Positions 11,616-21,416 of a DNA stretch of 64,000 bases are shown piece by piece. The stretch is from assembly GCF_003386285.1 (NCBI RefSeq), contig NZ_QPNC01000006.1, positions 62,001-126,000 of the forward strand. The letters run 5' to 3'. The DNA is from Nocardiopsis sp. FIRDI 009. Its GTDB lineage: Bacteria; Actinomycetota; Actinomycetes; Streptosporangiales; Streptosporangiaceae. The stretch's first letter is position 1. Every line of letters starts with the position of its first letter. Under the pieces are notes generated by a model, which was not told where the DNA came from, made no database searches, and saw only the letters and a list, made by a program, of their open reading frames with translations. The position numbers and the translations under genes were made by a program.

Positions 11616-12221
11616 GTGGTAGCCGACACCGAACTGCGCGAACTCGCCCCAGCGGCCTTCACGCACGCCGTCCCCGCCCTCCTGGAGGTGTACGAGGCGG
11701 CCATGCACCCCCCGACCGAGCAACTGCCCGGCCGGGCCTCCGTCATGAACGGCCACGCCCACTACCCCGGCTTCCGCTCACTGGTGGCGGTCCGCGGGGA
11801 ACGCCCGATCGGCTTCGCCTACGGGTTCCACGGCCAGGACGGCCAGTGGTGGCACGACGTCGTCACCGACGCGCTGCACGCCCGCGGCCGGACCCGGCTG
11901 GCCCGCCGGTACCTGTCCGACCCCCTGGAGATCGCGGAGGTCCACGTCCACCCGGACGCGCAGAACCAGGGCGTCGGCAGGGCGATGCTGCACGCCCTGT
12001 GCGAAGGCAGGCCGGAGCGCACCGCGGTGCTGTCCACACGCCGGGGCCCGACCGCGGCGCGCCACCTGTACCGCTCGTGCGGGTTCACCGAACTGCTGGC
12101 GGACCTCTCCTTCCCCGGCAGCCCGGATCAGCCCTTCTCGATCATGGCCGCGCGGTTGCCCCTGCGGAACTCCGGGGCGCGACCTCCCGGTAGATCTCCC
12201 TGGTGGCGGTGGACTGGTTGA
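11616..12221 (+). CDS. GNAT-family N-acetyltransferase
   Basis: It is probably an acetyl-CoA dependent acyltransferase; the substrate is unknown. In the 201 residues, the motif A region [25 protein letters not shown] carries the QNQGVG acetyl-CoA loop (Q/RxxGxG/A), and [10 protein letters not shown] is the typical motif B end. The GTG at 11616 has no separate ribosome-binding site, but TAGGCT at 11604-11609 lies 6 nt before it, so the mRNA is probably leaderless. The last 80 bases overlap the 3' end of metF on the other strand; the C-terminal [13 protein letters not shown] is probably not conserved. Confidence 0.8.
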   Translation: MVADTELRELAPAAFTHAVPALLEVYEAAMHPPTEQLPGRASVMNGHAHYPGFRSLVAVRGERPIGFAYGFHGQDGQWWHDVVTDALHARGRTRLARRYLSDPLEIAEVHVHPDAQNQGVGRAMLHALCEGRPERTAVLSTRRGPTAARHLYRSCGFTELLADLSFPGSPDQPFSIMAARLPLRNSGARPPGRSPWWRWTG

Positions 12222-13092
12222 AGGTGATGAAGTGGATGCCCGGCGCACCCTCCTCGAGCAGCCGCTCGCACATGCGCTGGGCGTACTCGATACCGAAGGC
12301 ACGCACGGCCTCGGGGTCGTCGCCGAGGCTCTCGTACCGCCGCGCCAGCTCGGGCGGGAAGGGGGCCCCGGACAGCTTCTCCGAGTGCGGGATCGAGGCC
12401 AGCTTCACCACGGGGAACACCTCGGGGATGATCGGCACCTCGCAGCCGCGCGCGGCCACGCGGTCGCGCAGCCGCAGGTAGTCCTCGACGTCGAAGAACA
12501 TCTGCGTGATGGCGTAGTCGGCGCCGGCCTCGCACTTGCGCACGAAGTAGTCGGTGTCGGTCTCGATGTCAGCCGACCGGGGGTGCTTGTACGGGAAGGC
12601 CGCCACACCGACGCTGAAGTCACCGCTGTCCTTGAGCAGCCGGACCAGTTCCTCGGCGTAGGTCAGCCCCTCCGGGTGCCGGACCCACTCGCCCGTCGGG
12701 TCGCCGGGCGGATCGCCGCGCACGGCCAGCATGTTGGACACGCCCGCGTCGGACAGCCGCCCGATCAGGTGCCGCAGCTCGGCCACCGAATGGTCGACCA
12801 GCGTCATGTGCGCGACCGGCAGCAGGGTGGTGTCGGTCGCGATGCGCTCGGTGGTCTCCACCGTGAGGTCGCGCGTGCCGCCGCCCGCGCCGTAGGTGAC
12901 CGAGACGAAGGAGGGGCCCAGAGCCTCGATCTCACGGATCGCGCGCCAGAGCCGCGCCTGGGACTTGGGCCCGCGCGGGGGGAAGAACTCGAAGGAGAAC
13001 ATCGGTTCGCCCGAGTCGAGCAGTTCCCGGATCTGACGCGGCCGGGTGGCCGGGTTTCGGAGCCCCGCGGGGCGTGTCGGTGCTGCCAGCAT
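12142..13092 (-). CDS. metF: Methylenetetrahydrofolate reductase
   Basis: It reduces 5,10-methylene-THF to 5-methyl-THF with a flavin cofactor, supplying methionine synthesis. The 316 residues match the bacterial enzyme. [11 protein letters not shown] near residue 31, [22 protein letters not shown] and the C-terminal [17 protein letters not shown] are family hallmarks. The start ATG 13092 was chosen because TAAGGT lies exactly 7 nt upstream, a leaderless arrangement; the much longer open frame upstream is only a GC shadow. The 3' end overlaps the convergent acetyltransferase by 80 bp. Confidence 0.95.
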   Translation of the reverse strand: MLAAPTRPAGLRNPATRPRQIRELLDSGEPMFSFEFFPPRGPKSQARLWRAIREIEALGPSFVSVTYGAGGGTRDLTVETTERIATDTTLLPVAHMTLVDHSVAELRHLIGRLSDAGVSNMLAVRGDPPGDPTGEWVRHPEGLTYAEELVRLLKDSGDFSVGVAAFPYKHPRSADIETDTDYFVRKCEAGADYAITQMFFDVEDYLRLRDRVAARGCEVPIIPEVFPVVKLASIPHSEKLSGAPFPPELARRYESLGDDPEAVRAFGIEYAQRMCERLLEEGAPGIHFITFNQSTATREIYREVAPRSSAGATARP

Positions 13093-13230
13093 GCGTACAA
13101 CCTTAGGTGAGCCCCCCTCACCCCTCGGAAGAGGATCCCACTCCGTGAGACGGCGAACGCGAAATGTGTCCGGGCGCACCCTCCCGAACCCGGGTGCGCC
13201 CGACGGCGCCACGCCTGCGATCATCGGCCG

Positions 13231-14034
13231 ATGGCGACCACACTCCCCCCACCCCGGCACCTGCTCTCCCAGCTCCTGCGGTTCGCCTGGCTCCAGGCGC
13301 GGGCGTGCGCCTTCGCGGTGTGCATGTTCGCCGGCATGGCGGCGTCCACGGCGGTGCCCCTGCCCCTCCCCCGCTACGACGCGCTGCTGCTGTACGCCGT
13401 GGCCGTGACGGCGGTGTTCTGGGGGCTGCGGCTGGAGAGCGGCCGGGAGATCGCCGCGATCGCGGGGTTCCACGTCGTGGGGCTGGCCTTCGAACTGGCC
13501 AAGGTGCGCCTGGGGTCGTGGTCCTACCCCGAGCAGGCGTGGACGGTGCTGTGGGGCGTGCCCCTGTACAGCGGGTTCATGTACGCGGCCGTGGGCTCCT
13601 ACATCGTGCGGGCGTGGCGTCTGCTGGAGCTGTCGCTGGTGGACTACCGGGCCCGGGCCACCACCGCGGTGGCGATCGCGATCTACCTCAATTTCCTCAC
13701 CCACCACTGGCTCCCCGACTTCCGCGTGCTGCTGACGGTCGCGCTCATCGCGGTGACGTGGGGGACGTGGGTGCACTTCACCGTGGGTGAGGCGCGTTAC
13801 CGGCTGCCGCTGTCCCTGTCGTTCCTGTTGATCGGGGTGTTCCTGTGGGTGGCGGAGAACGTGTCCACCCTGTTCGACGCCTGGCGTTACCCGCACCAGG
13901 CGCAGGGGTGGGAGTTCGTCCACGTCGCCAAGCTCGGCGCGTGGGCGCTGCTGGTGACGGTGTCCTTCGTCCTCGTCGCCAGCTGGCACCGGACCCGTGG
14001 CGGCGCGGAGGAGCGCGTCGCGAAGGTCCGTTGA
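13231..14034 (+). CDS. DUF817 family membrane protein
   Basis: This is a predicted integral membrane protein of 267 residues with about seven to eight hydrophobic segments. The block [13 protein letters not shown] followed by [16 protein letters not shown] is what I recognise from DUF817 proteins, whose function is unknown. ATG 13231 is used; no clear ribosome-binding site precedes it, and GATCAT lies 6 nt upstream, so it could also be leaderless. The polyprenyl synthase gene follows about 70 bp downstream with its own promoter-like box. Confidence 0.75.
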   Translation: MATTLPPPRHLLSQLLRFAWLQARACAFAVCMFAGMAASTAVPLPLPRYDALLLYAVAVTAVFWGLRLESGREIAAIAGFHVVGLAFELAKVRLGSWSYPEQAWTVLWGVPLYSGFMYAAVGSYIVRAWRLLELSLVDYRARATTAVAIAIYLNFLTHHWLPDFRVLLTVALIAVTWGTWVHFTVGEARYRLPLSLSFLLIGVFLWVAENVSTLFDAWRYPHQAQGWEFVHVAKLGAWALLVTVSFVLVASWHRTRGGAEERVAKVR

Positions 14035-14101
14035 GCGCAGGCCGGCGGGAGATCCCGCGAAAGCGGACCGCCCGTTCCGACCAGCCACTAGTGTGCTGGG
14101 T

Positions 14102-15190
14102 ATGGCCCTTTCCCCTTCCTCAGCCACGTCCGTCTCGCCCGTCTCCGTGATCCGCTCCGCCGTGGACGGCGAGCTGACCGCGTTCTGCGCCACGCACCGG
14201 GCGCGGCTCCTGGAGATCGGCGCCGAGCTGGCCCCGGCCATGGACGCCCTGGAGGCGATGCTCTCCGGCGGCAAGCGCCTGCGCCCCACCTTCTGTTACT
14301 GGGGGTGGCGCGGCGCGGGCGGCGCCGAGGACGACGGGCGGATCGTGCGCGCCGCGGCGTCCCTGGAGTTCCTCCAGGCGTGCGCGCTGATCCACGACGA
14401 CGTGATCGACCGCAGCGACACCCGGCGGGGTCTGCCCGCCACGCACAGGCGGCTGGCCGCCCTGCACGCCGAACAGGGGTGGAGCGGCGACAGCGAGGGG
14501 TTCGGGCAGGGCGCGGCGATCCTCATCGGCGACATCTGCCTGGCCTGGTCCGACGAGATGTACCAGGCGAGCGGGTTCGGCCTGGAGACCCTCCAGGCCG
14601 GTCGGCCGCCCTTCGACGCGATGCGCACCGAGGTGATGGCGGGACAGTACCTCGACACCCTGGAGCAGGTGCGGGGCACCGGCACCCGAGAGGCCGCGCT
14701 GCGCGTGATGCGCTACAAGTCCGCCAAGTACACGATCGAGCGCCCCCTGCACCTGGGCGCGGCGCTGGCCGGACGCCTCGACGCGCTGGAGGGCGTCTAC
14801 ACCGACTACGGCCTGCCCCTGGGGGTGGCCTTCCAGCTGCGTGACGACGTCCTCGGGGTGTTCGGCGACCCCGGCACCACCGGCAAGCCCGCCGGGGACG
14901 ACCTGCGGGAGGGCAAGCGCACCCTGGTCGTGGCCGAGACCCTCGCCCGCGCCGGGAGGGCCGACGCCGACCGGTTCCGCTCGCTGTTGGGCACACCGGA
15001 GCTGTCGACGGAGTCGGTCGAGTGGATGTGCGCGCTGATCACGGACTCCGGAGCGCTCAAGGCGTGTGAGGCCCTCATCGAGGAGTACGCCGGACAGGCC
15101 CTGGAGGCCCTGGAGAGCCCCGAGCTGGACGCCGCCGCCCGGGAGCCGCTGCGCCGGCTGGTGGTGGCCGCCACGTCCCGGACGCACTGA
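14102..15190 (+). CDS. Polyprenyl diphosphate synthase (GGPP synthase type)
   Basis: It condenses isopentenyl diphosphate with allylic diphosphates, likely making geranylgeranyl or similar diphosphate for quinones, carotenoids or carrier lipids. The 362-residue product has the first aspartate-rich motif DDVID (99-103, in [12 protein letters not shown]) and the second in [21 protein letters not shown] is present near residue 57. ATG 14102 has TAGTGT 7 nt upstream (14089-14094) and so is probably leaderless; upstream codons in frame are not conserved. The corresponding place in M. tuberculosis holds idsA2. Chain length cannot be told from sequence alone. Confidence 0.88.
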   Translation: MALSPSSATSVSPVSVIRSAVDGELTAFCATHRARLLEIGAELAPAMDALEAMLSGGKRLRPTFCYWGWRGAGGAEDDGRIVRAAASLEFLQACALIHDDVIDRSDTRRGLPATHRRLAALHAEQGWSGDSEGFGQGAAILIGDICLAWSDEMYQASGFGLETLQAGRPPFDAMRTEVMAGQYLDTLEQVRGTGTREAALRVMRYKSAKYTIERPLHLGAALAGRLDALEGVYTDYGLPLGVAFQLRDDVLGVFGDPGTTGKPAGDDLREGKRTLVVAETLARAGRADADRFRSLLGTPELSTESVEWMCALITDSGALKACEALIEEYAGQALEALESPELDAAAREPLRRLVVAATSRTH

Positions 15191-15313
15191 CCGTCTCGGG
15201 GCGGTCCCCGGGACGCGTGTCAGGGACGGACTGGACGAAAGTGGGTTGTCCCCACGCCTGTCCCCCCGGTTGAATCGGCGGCAGTCGTACCACGCGCACG
15301 GGGAGGCGTCGTC

Positions 15314-16585
15314 ATGTCCGCGAGAACCGCGTCGAGGGGGCCGACGGGGGCGGGTGAGCGTGCGCTCGCGCCGGACCTGGCACGCGGTTTCATGCTGCTG
15401 TTCATCGCGCTCGCCAACACGGTCTGGTACCTGTGGGCGGCTCCGGTGGGCGACCTGACCGCCCACCCGGAGCCCGAGGGACCGCTGGACTCGGCCGCGC
15501 AGTTCTTCACCGTGGTGGCCGTGGACTCGCGCAGCTACCCGATGTTCGCGTTCCTGTTCGGGTACGGCATCGTGCAGCTGGCCACCCGCCAGGAGGCGGC
15601 CGGGGCCGCCCCGAAGGACGTGTCCGCCCTGCTGCGGCGGCGCAACCTGTGGCTGCTGGCCTTCGGCTTCGTCCACGCCCTCCTGCTGTGGTTCGGCGAC
15701 GTCCTGGGCGCCTACGGGCTGGCCGGTCTGGTGCTGTGCTGGCTGTTCCTCCGCCGCAGGGACACCACACTGCTGGTGTGGGCCGGGGCGCTCACCGGAA
15801 TCATGGTGCTGTCGTCCGCGGTCGGCCTGCTGGGGCTCGTGCTGTCGGATCCGGGCGCGGGGGCCTCGACCGCGGACTTCATGGACCAGCTGGCCGGCAA
15901 CATCGAGAACCCCTTCGTGCTCGGCGCCGCCCTGGGCCGCGTCACGGTCTGGCCCGTGGTCGTGCTCGGCCAGGGGCTGTTGGGGTTGGTGGTCCCCACG
16001 GTGATGCTGTTCGGGTTCTGGGCCGCGCGCCGCCGGATCCTGGAGGAGCCCGGGCGGCACCTCCCCCTGCTCCGTCTGGTCGCCTACGTCGGGATCCCCG
16101 TGGGCTGGCTGGGCGGCGCGCCGACGGCCCTGGCGCAGATCGGGGTCTGGGACACGTCGTCGGGGGAGGCGTTGGCCTTCCTGGACCTGACCACGGGGAT
16201 GGCGTGCGGCCTGGGCTACGTCGCGCTGATCGCGCTGATCGCCCACCGGATCCAGCGGCGCGGTCGCGAGCCGGGCGTGGCGCTGACCGCGCTGACCGCC
16301 ACCGGGCGGCGCTCCCTCTCCTGCTACCTCGCGCAGTCGGTGCTGTGCGCGCCGCTGCTCGCCGCCTGGGGGCTCGGCCTGGGCGCGTCCCTGACCTCGT
16401 GGAGCATGTTCCTGTTCGCCGTCGGGGTGTGGCTGGTGACGGTGGTGTTCGCCTACGCGCTGGAGCGCGCGGGCCGACGCGGGCCGGCCGAGGTCCTGCT
16501 GCGCCGCCTGTCCTACCGGCGCCCCCTCCGAGGGCGGGCCGCGGGGCCCTCCGACGGCACGGACCAAGAGCGCACCACCCGCTGA
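15314..16585 (+). CDS. DUF418 domain membrane protein
   Basis: This 423-residue membrane protein has roughly ten hydrophobic segments. The start ALAPDLARGFMLLFIALANT and the C-terminal block LTATGRRSLSCYLAQSVLCAPLLAAWGLGLG are characteristic of DUF418 proteins, which resemble membrane acyltransferase-fold proteins and have no settled function. ATG 15314 follows GGGGAGGCG at a proper distance. A charged tail (RGRAAGPSDGTDQERTTR) ends the protein. Confidence 0.8.
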   Translation: MSARTASRGPTGAGERALAPDLARGFMLLFIALANTVWYLWAAPVGDLTAHPEPEGPLDSAAQFFTVVAVDSRSYPMFAFLFGYGIVQLATRQEAAGAAPKDVSALLRRRNLWLLAFGFVHALLLWFGDVLGAYGLAGLVLCWLFLRRRDTTLLVWAGALTGIMVLSSAVGLLGLVLSDPGAGASTADFMDQLAGNIENPFVLGAALGRVTVWPVVVLGQGLLGLVVPTVMLFGFWAARRRILEEPGRHLPLLRLVAYVGIPVGWLGGAPTALAQIGVWDTSSGEALAFLDLTTGMACGLGYVALIALIAHRIQRRGREPGVALTALTATGRRSLSCYLAQSVLCAPLLAAWGLGLGASLTSWSMFLFAVGVWLVTVVFAYALERAGRRGPAEVLLRRLSYRRPLRGRAAGPSDGTDQERTTR

Positions 16586-16653
16586 CCGGAAGCCGCAAAA
16601 ACGCGCGTGCCGTTCGGCGCCCGGCCCGCTCCCATCCCTCAGGATGGGGTGTC

Positions 16654-17547
16654 ATGGGCGACGATCACATGACAAACCACACCATAGGGGTGACCGGGGC
16701 GACCGGGGCGATCGGTGGCCGCGTCGCGGCCCGGATCGCACGACTCGGGCTGACGCAGCGGCTCATCGTCCGCGACATCAACCGGGCCCCCGAGTACCCC
16801 GGCAGCAGCGCCGCCATGGCGGCCTACGAGGACACCACGGGCTTCGAACGGGCCTGCCGCGGGGTGGACACGCTGTTCCTCGTGTCGGCGACCGAGTCGG
16901 AGGACCGGATCGACGCGCACACGAGCGCGGTGGACGCGGCGGTGCGGGCGGGGGTGTCGCGGATCGTCTACCTGTCCTTCCTGAACGCCGGTCCCGCGGC
17001 CACCTTCACCTTCGCGCGGACCCACTTCTTCACCGAGGCGCACATCCGACTGTCCGGGGTGACGCACACGTTCCTGAGACCCAGCCTGTACCTGGACCTG
17101 CTGCCGCGCTGGGCGGACGAGCACGGTGTGGTGCGCGGGCCCGCCGGTGACGGCCGTGTCGCCTGGGTGTCCCGCGACGACGTGGCGGACGTGGCGACCG
17201 CCGTGCTGACCGACCCCGCGGTGGTCGCGGTGGCGTCGAACGCGACCTACGACGTGACCGGACCGGAGGCGCTGACCCTGGGCGCCACGGTGGACCGGCT
17301 GTCCTCGCTCACCGGGCGCACCATCCGGTACGTGCCCGAGACCTGGGAGGAGGCGTTGGAGTCGCGCCGTGCCGGGGGGGCGCCCGAGTGGGCGATCGAG
17401 GGGTGGGCGTCGTCGTACGCGGCGATCGCCACCGGGGAGATGGACGTGGTCGCGCCCACCGTGCCGAAGCTGACCGGGCACCCGGCCCAGTCCATCGAGG
17501 GTTTCCTGCGGCGCCACCCGAGCGCGCTGTCGCACGTGGCCGTGTGA
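16654..17547 (+). CDS. NmrA-like NAD(P)-binding protein
   Basis: This is a short-chain-reductase-fold protein of the NmrA/atypical SDR type. The N-terminal dinucleotide motif is GVTGATGAIGG, beta strand 4 carries LFLVSA, and IVYLSFLNAG follows. The classical catalytic Tyr-x3-Lys is not evident, so it may sense NAD(P) or act on quinone-like substrates. Two starts are possible: ATG 16654 (297 residues, GGGG close upstream) or ATG 16669 (292 residues, directly before NHTIGVTG). It converges with thiE; a hairpin lies between. Confidence 0.8.
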   Translation: MGDDHMTNHTIGVTGATGAIGGRVAARIARLGLTQRLIVRDINRAPEYPGSSAAMAAYEDTTGFERACRGVDTLFLVSATESEDRIDAHTSAVDAAVRAGVSRIVYLSFLNAGPAATFTFARTHFFTEAHIRLSGVTHTFLRPSLYLDLLPRWADEHGVVRGPAGDGRVAWVSRDDVADVATAVLTDPAVVAVASNATYDVTGPEALTLGATVDRLSSLTGRTIRYVPETWEEALESRRAGGAPEWAIEGWASSYAAIATGEMDVVAPTVPKLTGHPAQSIEGFLRRHPSALSHVAV

Positions 17548-17548
17548 C

Positions 17549-17574
17549 CCTCCCCGGGTGGCGCCCCGGGGAGG
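17549..17574. terminator. Terminator between NmrA-like gene and thiE
   Basis: CCTCCCCGGG (17549-17558) pairs with CCCGGGGAGG (17565-17574) around a 6-nt loop, in the 33-bp gap between two convergent genes. It can serve both strands. Confidence 0.7.
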
Positions 17575-17580
17575 ACACCG

Positions 17581-18243
17581 CTACGCGCGGGCGGTCAGCC
17601 GGGCGCGCAGTTCGGCCGCGGCCGCCCGGGGATCCTCCGCCTCCGTGATCGCGCGAACGACCACGACCCGGCGGGCCCCGGCGTCCAGGACACGGTCGAT
17701 GTTGGACAGATCGATGCCGCCGATGGCGAACCACGGCTTGTCGGTGTCCAGGGTCGCGGCCCGTTCGACCAGCTCCAGTCCGGCGGCGGGCCGTCCCGGC
17801 TTGGTCGGGGTGGCCCAGGTCGGGCCGACGCAGAAGTAGTCGCTGCCGAGCTCGGCCGCGGAGGCGGACGCGGCCTCGATGTCGTTGTTGGAGCGGCCGA
17901 TGATCGGGTCGGCTCCGATGATGTCCCGGGCCATGGGGACGGGCAGGTCGCGCTGGCCCAGGTGCAGGATGTCGGCGCGTACCGCGCGGGCGATGTCGGC
18001 GCGGTCGTTGACGGCGAGCAGGGCGCCGTGCCGCTCGCAGACCTCCCGGAGCACCTCCAGGGCCGCGATCTCCTCTCGGGCCTCCAGGTCCTTGTCGCGG
18101 AGCTGGATGATGTCCACGCCCCCGGCGAGGGCGGCGTCGGCGAACTCGGCGAGATCGCCGCGCCCACGCCGGGCGTCGGTGCACAGGTACAGAAGGGATG
18201 CGTCCAGGCGCTTGCGCAGGCTGGTTCCGTGGCTGGTCCTCAC
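17581..18243 (-). CDS. thiE: Thiamine phosphate synthase
   Basis: It joins HMP pyrophosphate and thiazole phosphate to thiamine monophosphate. The 220-residue TIM barrel shows IIQLRDKD (substrate diphosphate site), [22 protein letters not shown] and [16 protein letters not shown], all hallmark strands. The GTG at 18243 has TAGGGT 7 nt upstream, so the mRNA is probably leaderless and not under the TPP riboswitch that controls thiO-thiS-thiG. Confidence 0.94.
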   Translation of the reverse strand: MRTSHGTSLRKRLDASLLYLCTDARRGRGDLAEFADAALAGGVDIIQLRDKDLEAREEIAALEVLREVCERHGALLAVNDRADIARAVRADILHLGQRDLPVPMARDIIGADPIIGRSNNDIEAASASAAELGSDYFCVGPTWATPTKPGRPAAGLELVERAATLDTDKPWFAIGGIDLSNIDRVLDAGARRVVVVRAITEAEDPRAAAAELRARLTARA

Positions 18244-18350
18244 GGTGCCCACCCTAGGGCCTGTGCTGTGGGTCACCCAAGGGGAACCCCCCACGGCGGC
18301 GTGCCCCGGACACGGGCGTCGGCGCGGCGGGGCCCACCGGCGAACACGGG

Positions 18351-18710
18351 TCAGAAGGCCAGCCCCTGGGCCCGGCGGCGGACCTCGGTGCCCCGGTTCT
18401 CGCGCATCGCCTGGATCGGCGTCCCCGGCAGGGAGTCGTCGGGCGTGAACAGCCAGCGCAGAGCCTCCTCCGTGGAGAACCCCGCGTCGCTGAGCAGGAC
18501 CAGGGTCCCCGGCAGGCCCTTGACGAGGTCGTCGCCGTCGAGGAACGCGGCCGGGATCGACAGCTCCCCGGAGCGGACCACGCCCATCATGCGGTTCTCG
18601 CGGATCAGCTGCTTGATCCGGTTCGGGCTCACGCCCAGCGGCGCCGCCGCCTCCTTGAGGGTCAGCCACTCGCCGACCAGGGCGTCGATGTCGGGTTCGT
18701 GTCGTGTCAC
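18351..18710 (-). CDS. Rv2175c-family DNA-binding protein
   Basis: This small DNA-binding protein (119 residues) has an N-terminal helix-turn-helix ([22 protein letters not shown]) and a C-terminal domain of the Rv2175c type ([22 protein letters not shown]). In M. tuberculosis Rv2175c is phosphorylated by the adjacent kinase PknL, which alters DNA binding. A PASTA kinase gene lies here about 2.7 kb away, with thiOSG between them. GTG 18710 is chosen since the conserved part starts there; no ribosome-binding site is seen and CAGATT lies 6 nt upstream, so it may be leaderless. Confidence 0.8.
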   Translation of the reverse strand: MTRHEPDIDALVGEWLTLKEAAAPLGVSPNRIKQLIRENRMMGVVRSGELSIPAAFLDGDDLVKGLPGTLVLLSDAGFSTEEALRWLFTPDDSLPGTPIQAMRENRGTEVRRRAQGLAF

Positions 18711-18812
18711 ACCACTAATCTGCCACACCGACGTGGGGTGCGGACACCGTCGCGGCACGAGTCCCCGCGCCGCCGGGGAGATCCCCGTCACCGCCCCCGA
18801 GGCGGGGTCATC

Positions 18813-18932
18813 TAGGATGAACACGGAAGTAAACGTCCCGCGGGAGCCGGGTGGACCCGGCTGAGAGGGAGGCTGGTCCGGCCTCCGACCGCACGAACCT
18901 GATCCGGGTCATACCGGCGAAGGGAGTGGAAC
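18813..18932 (+). promoter_or_regulatory. TPP riboswitch (THI element) with upstream -10 box
   Basis: The conserved THI-box pieces are present in order: GAGCCGGGTGG (18844-18854), GGCTGAGAGGGA (18859-18870), then GAACCTGATCCGGGTCATAC and CGAAGGGAGTGGAA ending at 18931. A -10 like TAGGAT (18813-18818) would start transcription about 10 nt before the aptamer. TPP binding should hide the thiO start region 9 nt downstream, shutting off thiO-thiS-thiG. Confidence 0.95.
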
Positions 18933-18940
18933 CCGGCGCC

Positions 18941-20163
18941 ATGCGCACATCGAGCGATCCCCACCCCGCGACGAGTCGTCCTACCAATGCCGGCGACCGG
19001 GTGGTCGTGGTCGGCGGAGGTCTCGTCGGACGGGTCACCGCCTGGCGCGCCGCCCAGCGCGGACTGTCCGTCACCCTGGTCGAGCCCGACCCCGTCGACG
19101 AGCCGCGGCGCGCCCGGGCCTCCTCGGTGGTCGCCGCGGGCATGCTCACCCCCGCCACCGAGGCGGCGTTCGGGGAGGAGCGGCTCGTGGAGCTCGGGGT
19201 CCGTTCCGCCGGGCTGTACGCCGACTTCGTGGCCGAGCTGGAGGAGGCCAGCGGCGTTTCGGTGGGCCACCGCGCCACCGGCACCCTCCTGGTCGCCTTC
19301 GACCGGGACGACCTGGCCGTCCTCGACGACCTCCACGGCCTGCAGCGGCGCATCGGCGTCACCGGCGAGCGGTTGACCAGCCGCGAGTGCCGACGTCTGG
19401 AGCCCATGCTCGCCCCGTCCGTGCGGGGCGGCCTGCTCGCCCCCGATGACCACTCCGTGGACCCGCGGCTGCTGCTGCGCGCCCTGGCCGCGGCGGGCGC
19501 CCGGGCGGGCGTGGCCGAGGTGGGCGACCGGGTCGAGGAGGTCGACCGCTCCACCGGCGACGCCCGGCTGGGCGTGCGCCTGGCCGGGGGCGACGTCCTC
19601 CCCGCCGACCAGGTGGTCCTGGCCGCGGGCTGCTGGAGCGAACGGATCGCGCTCCCCGAGCCGGTGGTGCCGCACCTGCGCCCGGTCAAGGGCCAGCTGC
19701 TGCGGATGCGTCCACCCGCGGGCGAGCCGCCGATCGTCTCCCGCACGGTCCGCGGGCTGGTCCGGGGGTTTCCCGTCTACTTCGTGCCCCGCGAGGACGG
19801 CGAGGTCATCGTCGGCGCCACCCAGGAGGAGCTGGGCTACGACACCGCGCTGACCGCCGGGGGGCTCTGGCAGGTCCTGCGCGACGCGCGCGAACTCGTC
19901 CCGGGGGTGACCGAGCTGGAGATCACCGAGACCTGCGTCGGCCTGCGCCCGGGTTCCCCCGACAACGAACCGCTCCTGGGTCCCACCCGGATCCCCGGGG
20001 TGCACCTGGCGGGCGGACACTACCGGCACGGCGTCCTGTTGACCCCGGTCACCGGCGAGGTCATGGGCGAGGTCCTCGCCGACGGCACGCTGCCGGAGTA
20101 CGCGCGCCCCTTCGCCGCCGACCGCGAGCCGGGCGGCGACCACACGAGCACGTGGGAGAAGCA

Positions 20164-20173
<10 letters not shown>
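18941..20173 (+). CDS. thiO: Glycine oxidase ThiO
   Basis: This FAD enzyme oxidises glycine to iminoacetate (dehydroglycine), the glycine-derived precursor of the thiazole ring. The 410-residue product has the Rossmann motif VVVVGGGLVG (21-30), the ATG sequence QVVLAAGCWS and the C-terminal FAD segment HLAGGHYRHGVLLTP of D-amino-acid-oxidase-like proteins. ATG 18941 directly follows the riboswitch; the open frame continues upstream through the riboswitch but is not protein-like. It overlaps thiS by 10 bp. Confidence 0.93.
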
Positions 20174-21152
<979 letters not shown>

Positions 21153-21166
21153 CGACGCGCGGTGGG

Positions 21167-21189
21167 CGCCGCCGGGGCCTCCGGCGGCG
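21167..21189 (+). terminator. Terminator of thiO-thiS-thiG
   Basis: A perfect 9-bp stem CGCCGCCGG/CCGGCGGCG with loop GGCCT lies 14 bp after thiG. The rest of the 264-bp gap to the kinase shows a GTGTCG/CGACAC repeat near 21336 and nothing else recognisable. Confidence 0.65.
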
Positions 21190-21416
21190 TCACGTACGGT
21201 GGTGGGGTGAGCGGTGCGCCCGGAGCGGCACCGCACGACTGACGACGACCCAGGCGCGAACGCCTCCCGCACCGGCGGTGCGGGGCGGCGCCACAGCGAT
21301 CCGCGGGGCGGTCCGGGCACGAGCTTCCGCTATCGTGTCGGTTCGACACCCGGTGTCGGGTACGCGCCTCCGGCCGCGAACGCCCGCGCTCCCCGCAGCA
21401 AGGACACTACTCCGCC

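Noticed and set aside
12142-14289. Extension of metF to a much earlier start
   Set aside because: The upstream part is a shadow of the DUF817 gene; the TAAGGT box and family alignment support ATG 13092.
14120-16567. Open frame of about 815 codons opposite the polyprenyl synthase and DUF418 genes
   Set aside because: Low-complexity Gln/Arg/Gly-rich shadow of well-supported plus-strand genes.
21330-21365. tRNA-like stretch with GGTTCGACACC
   Set aside because: No cloverleaf could be built; it is an inverted repeat near the kinase promoter.
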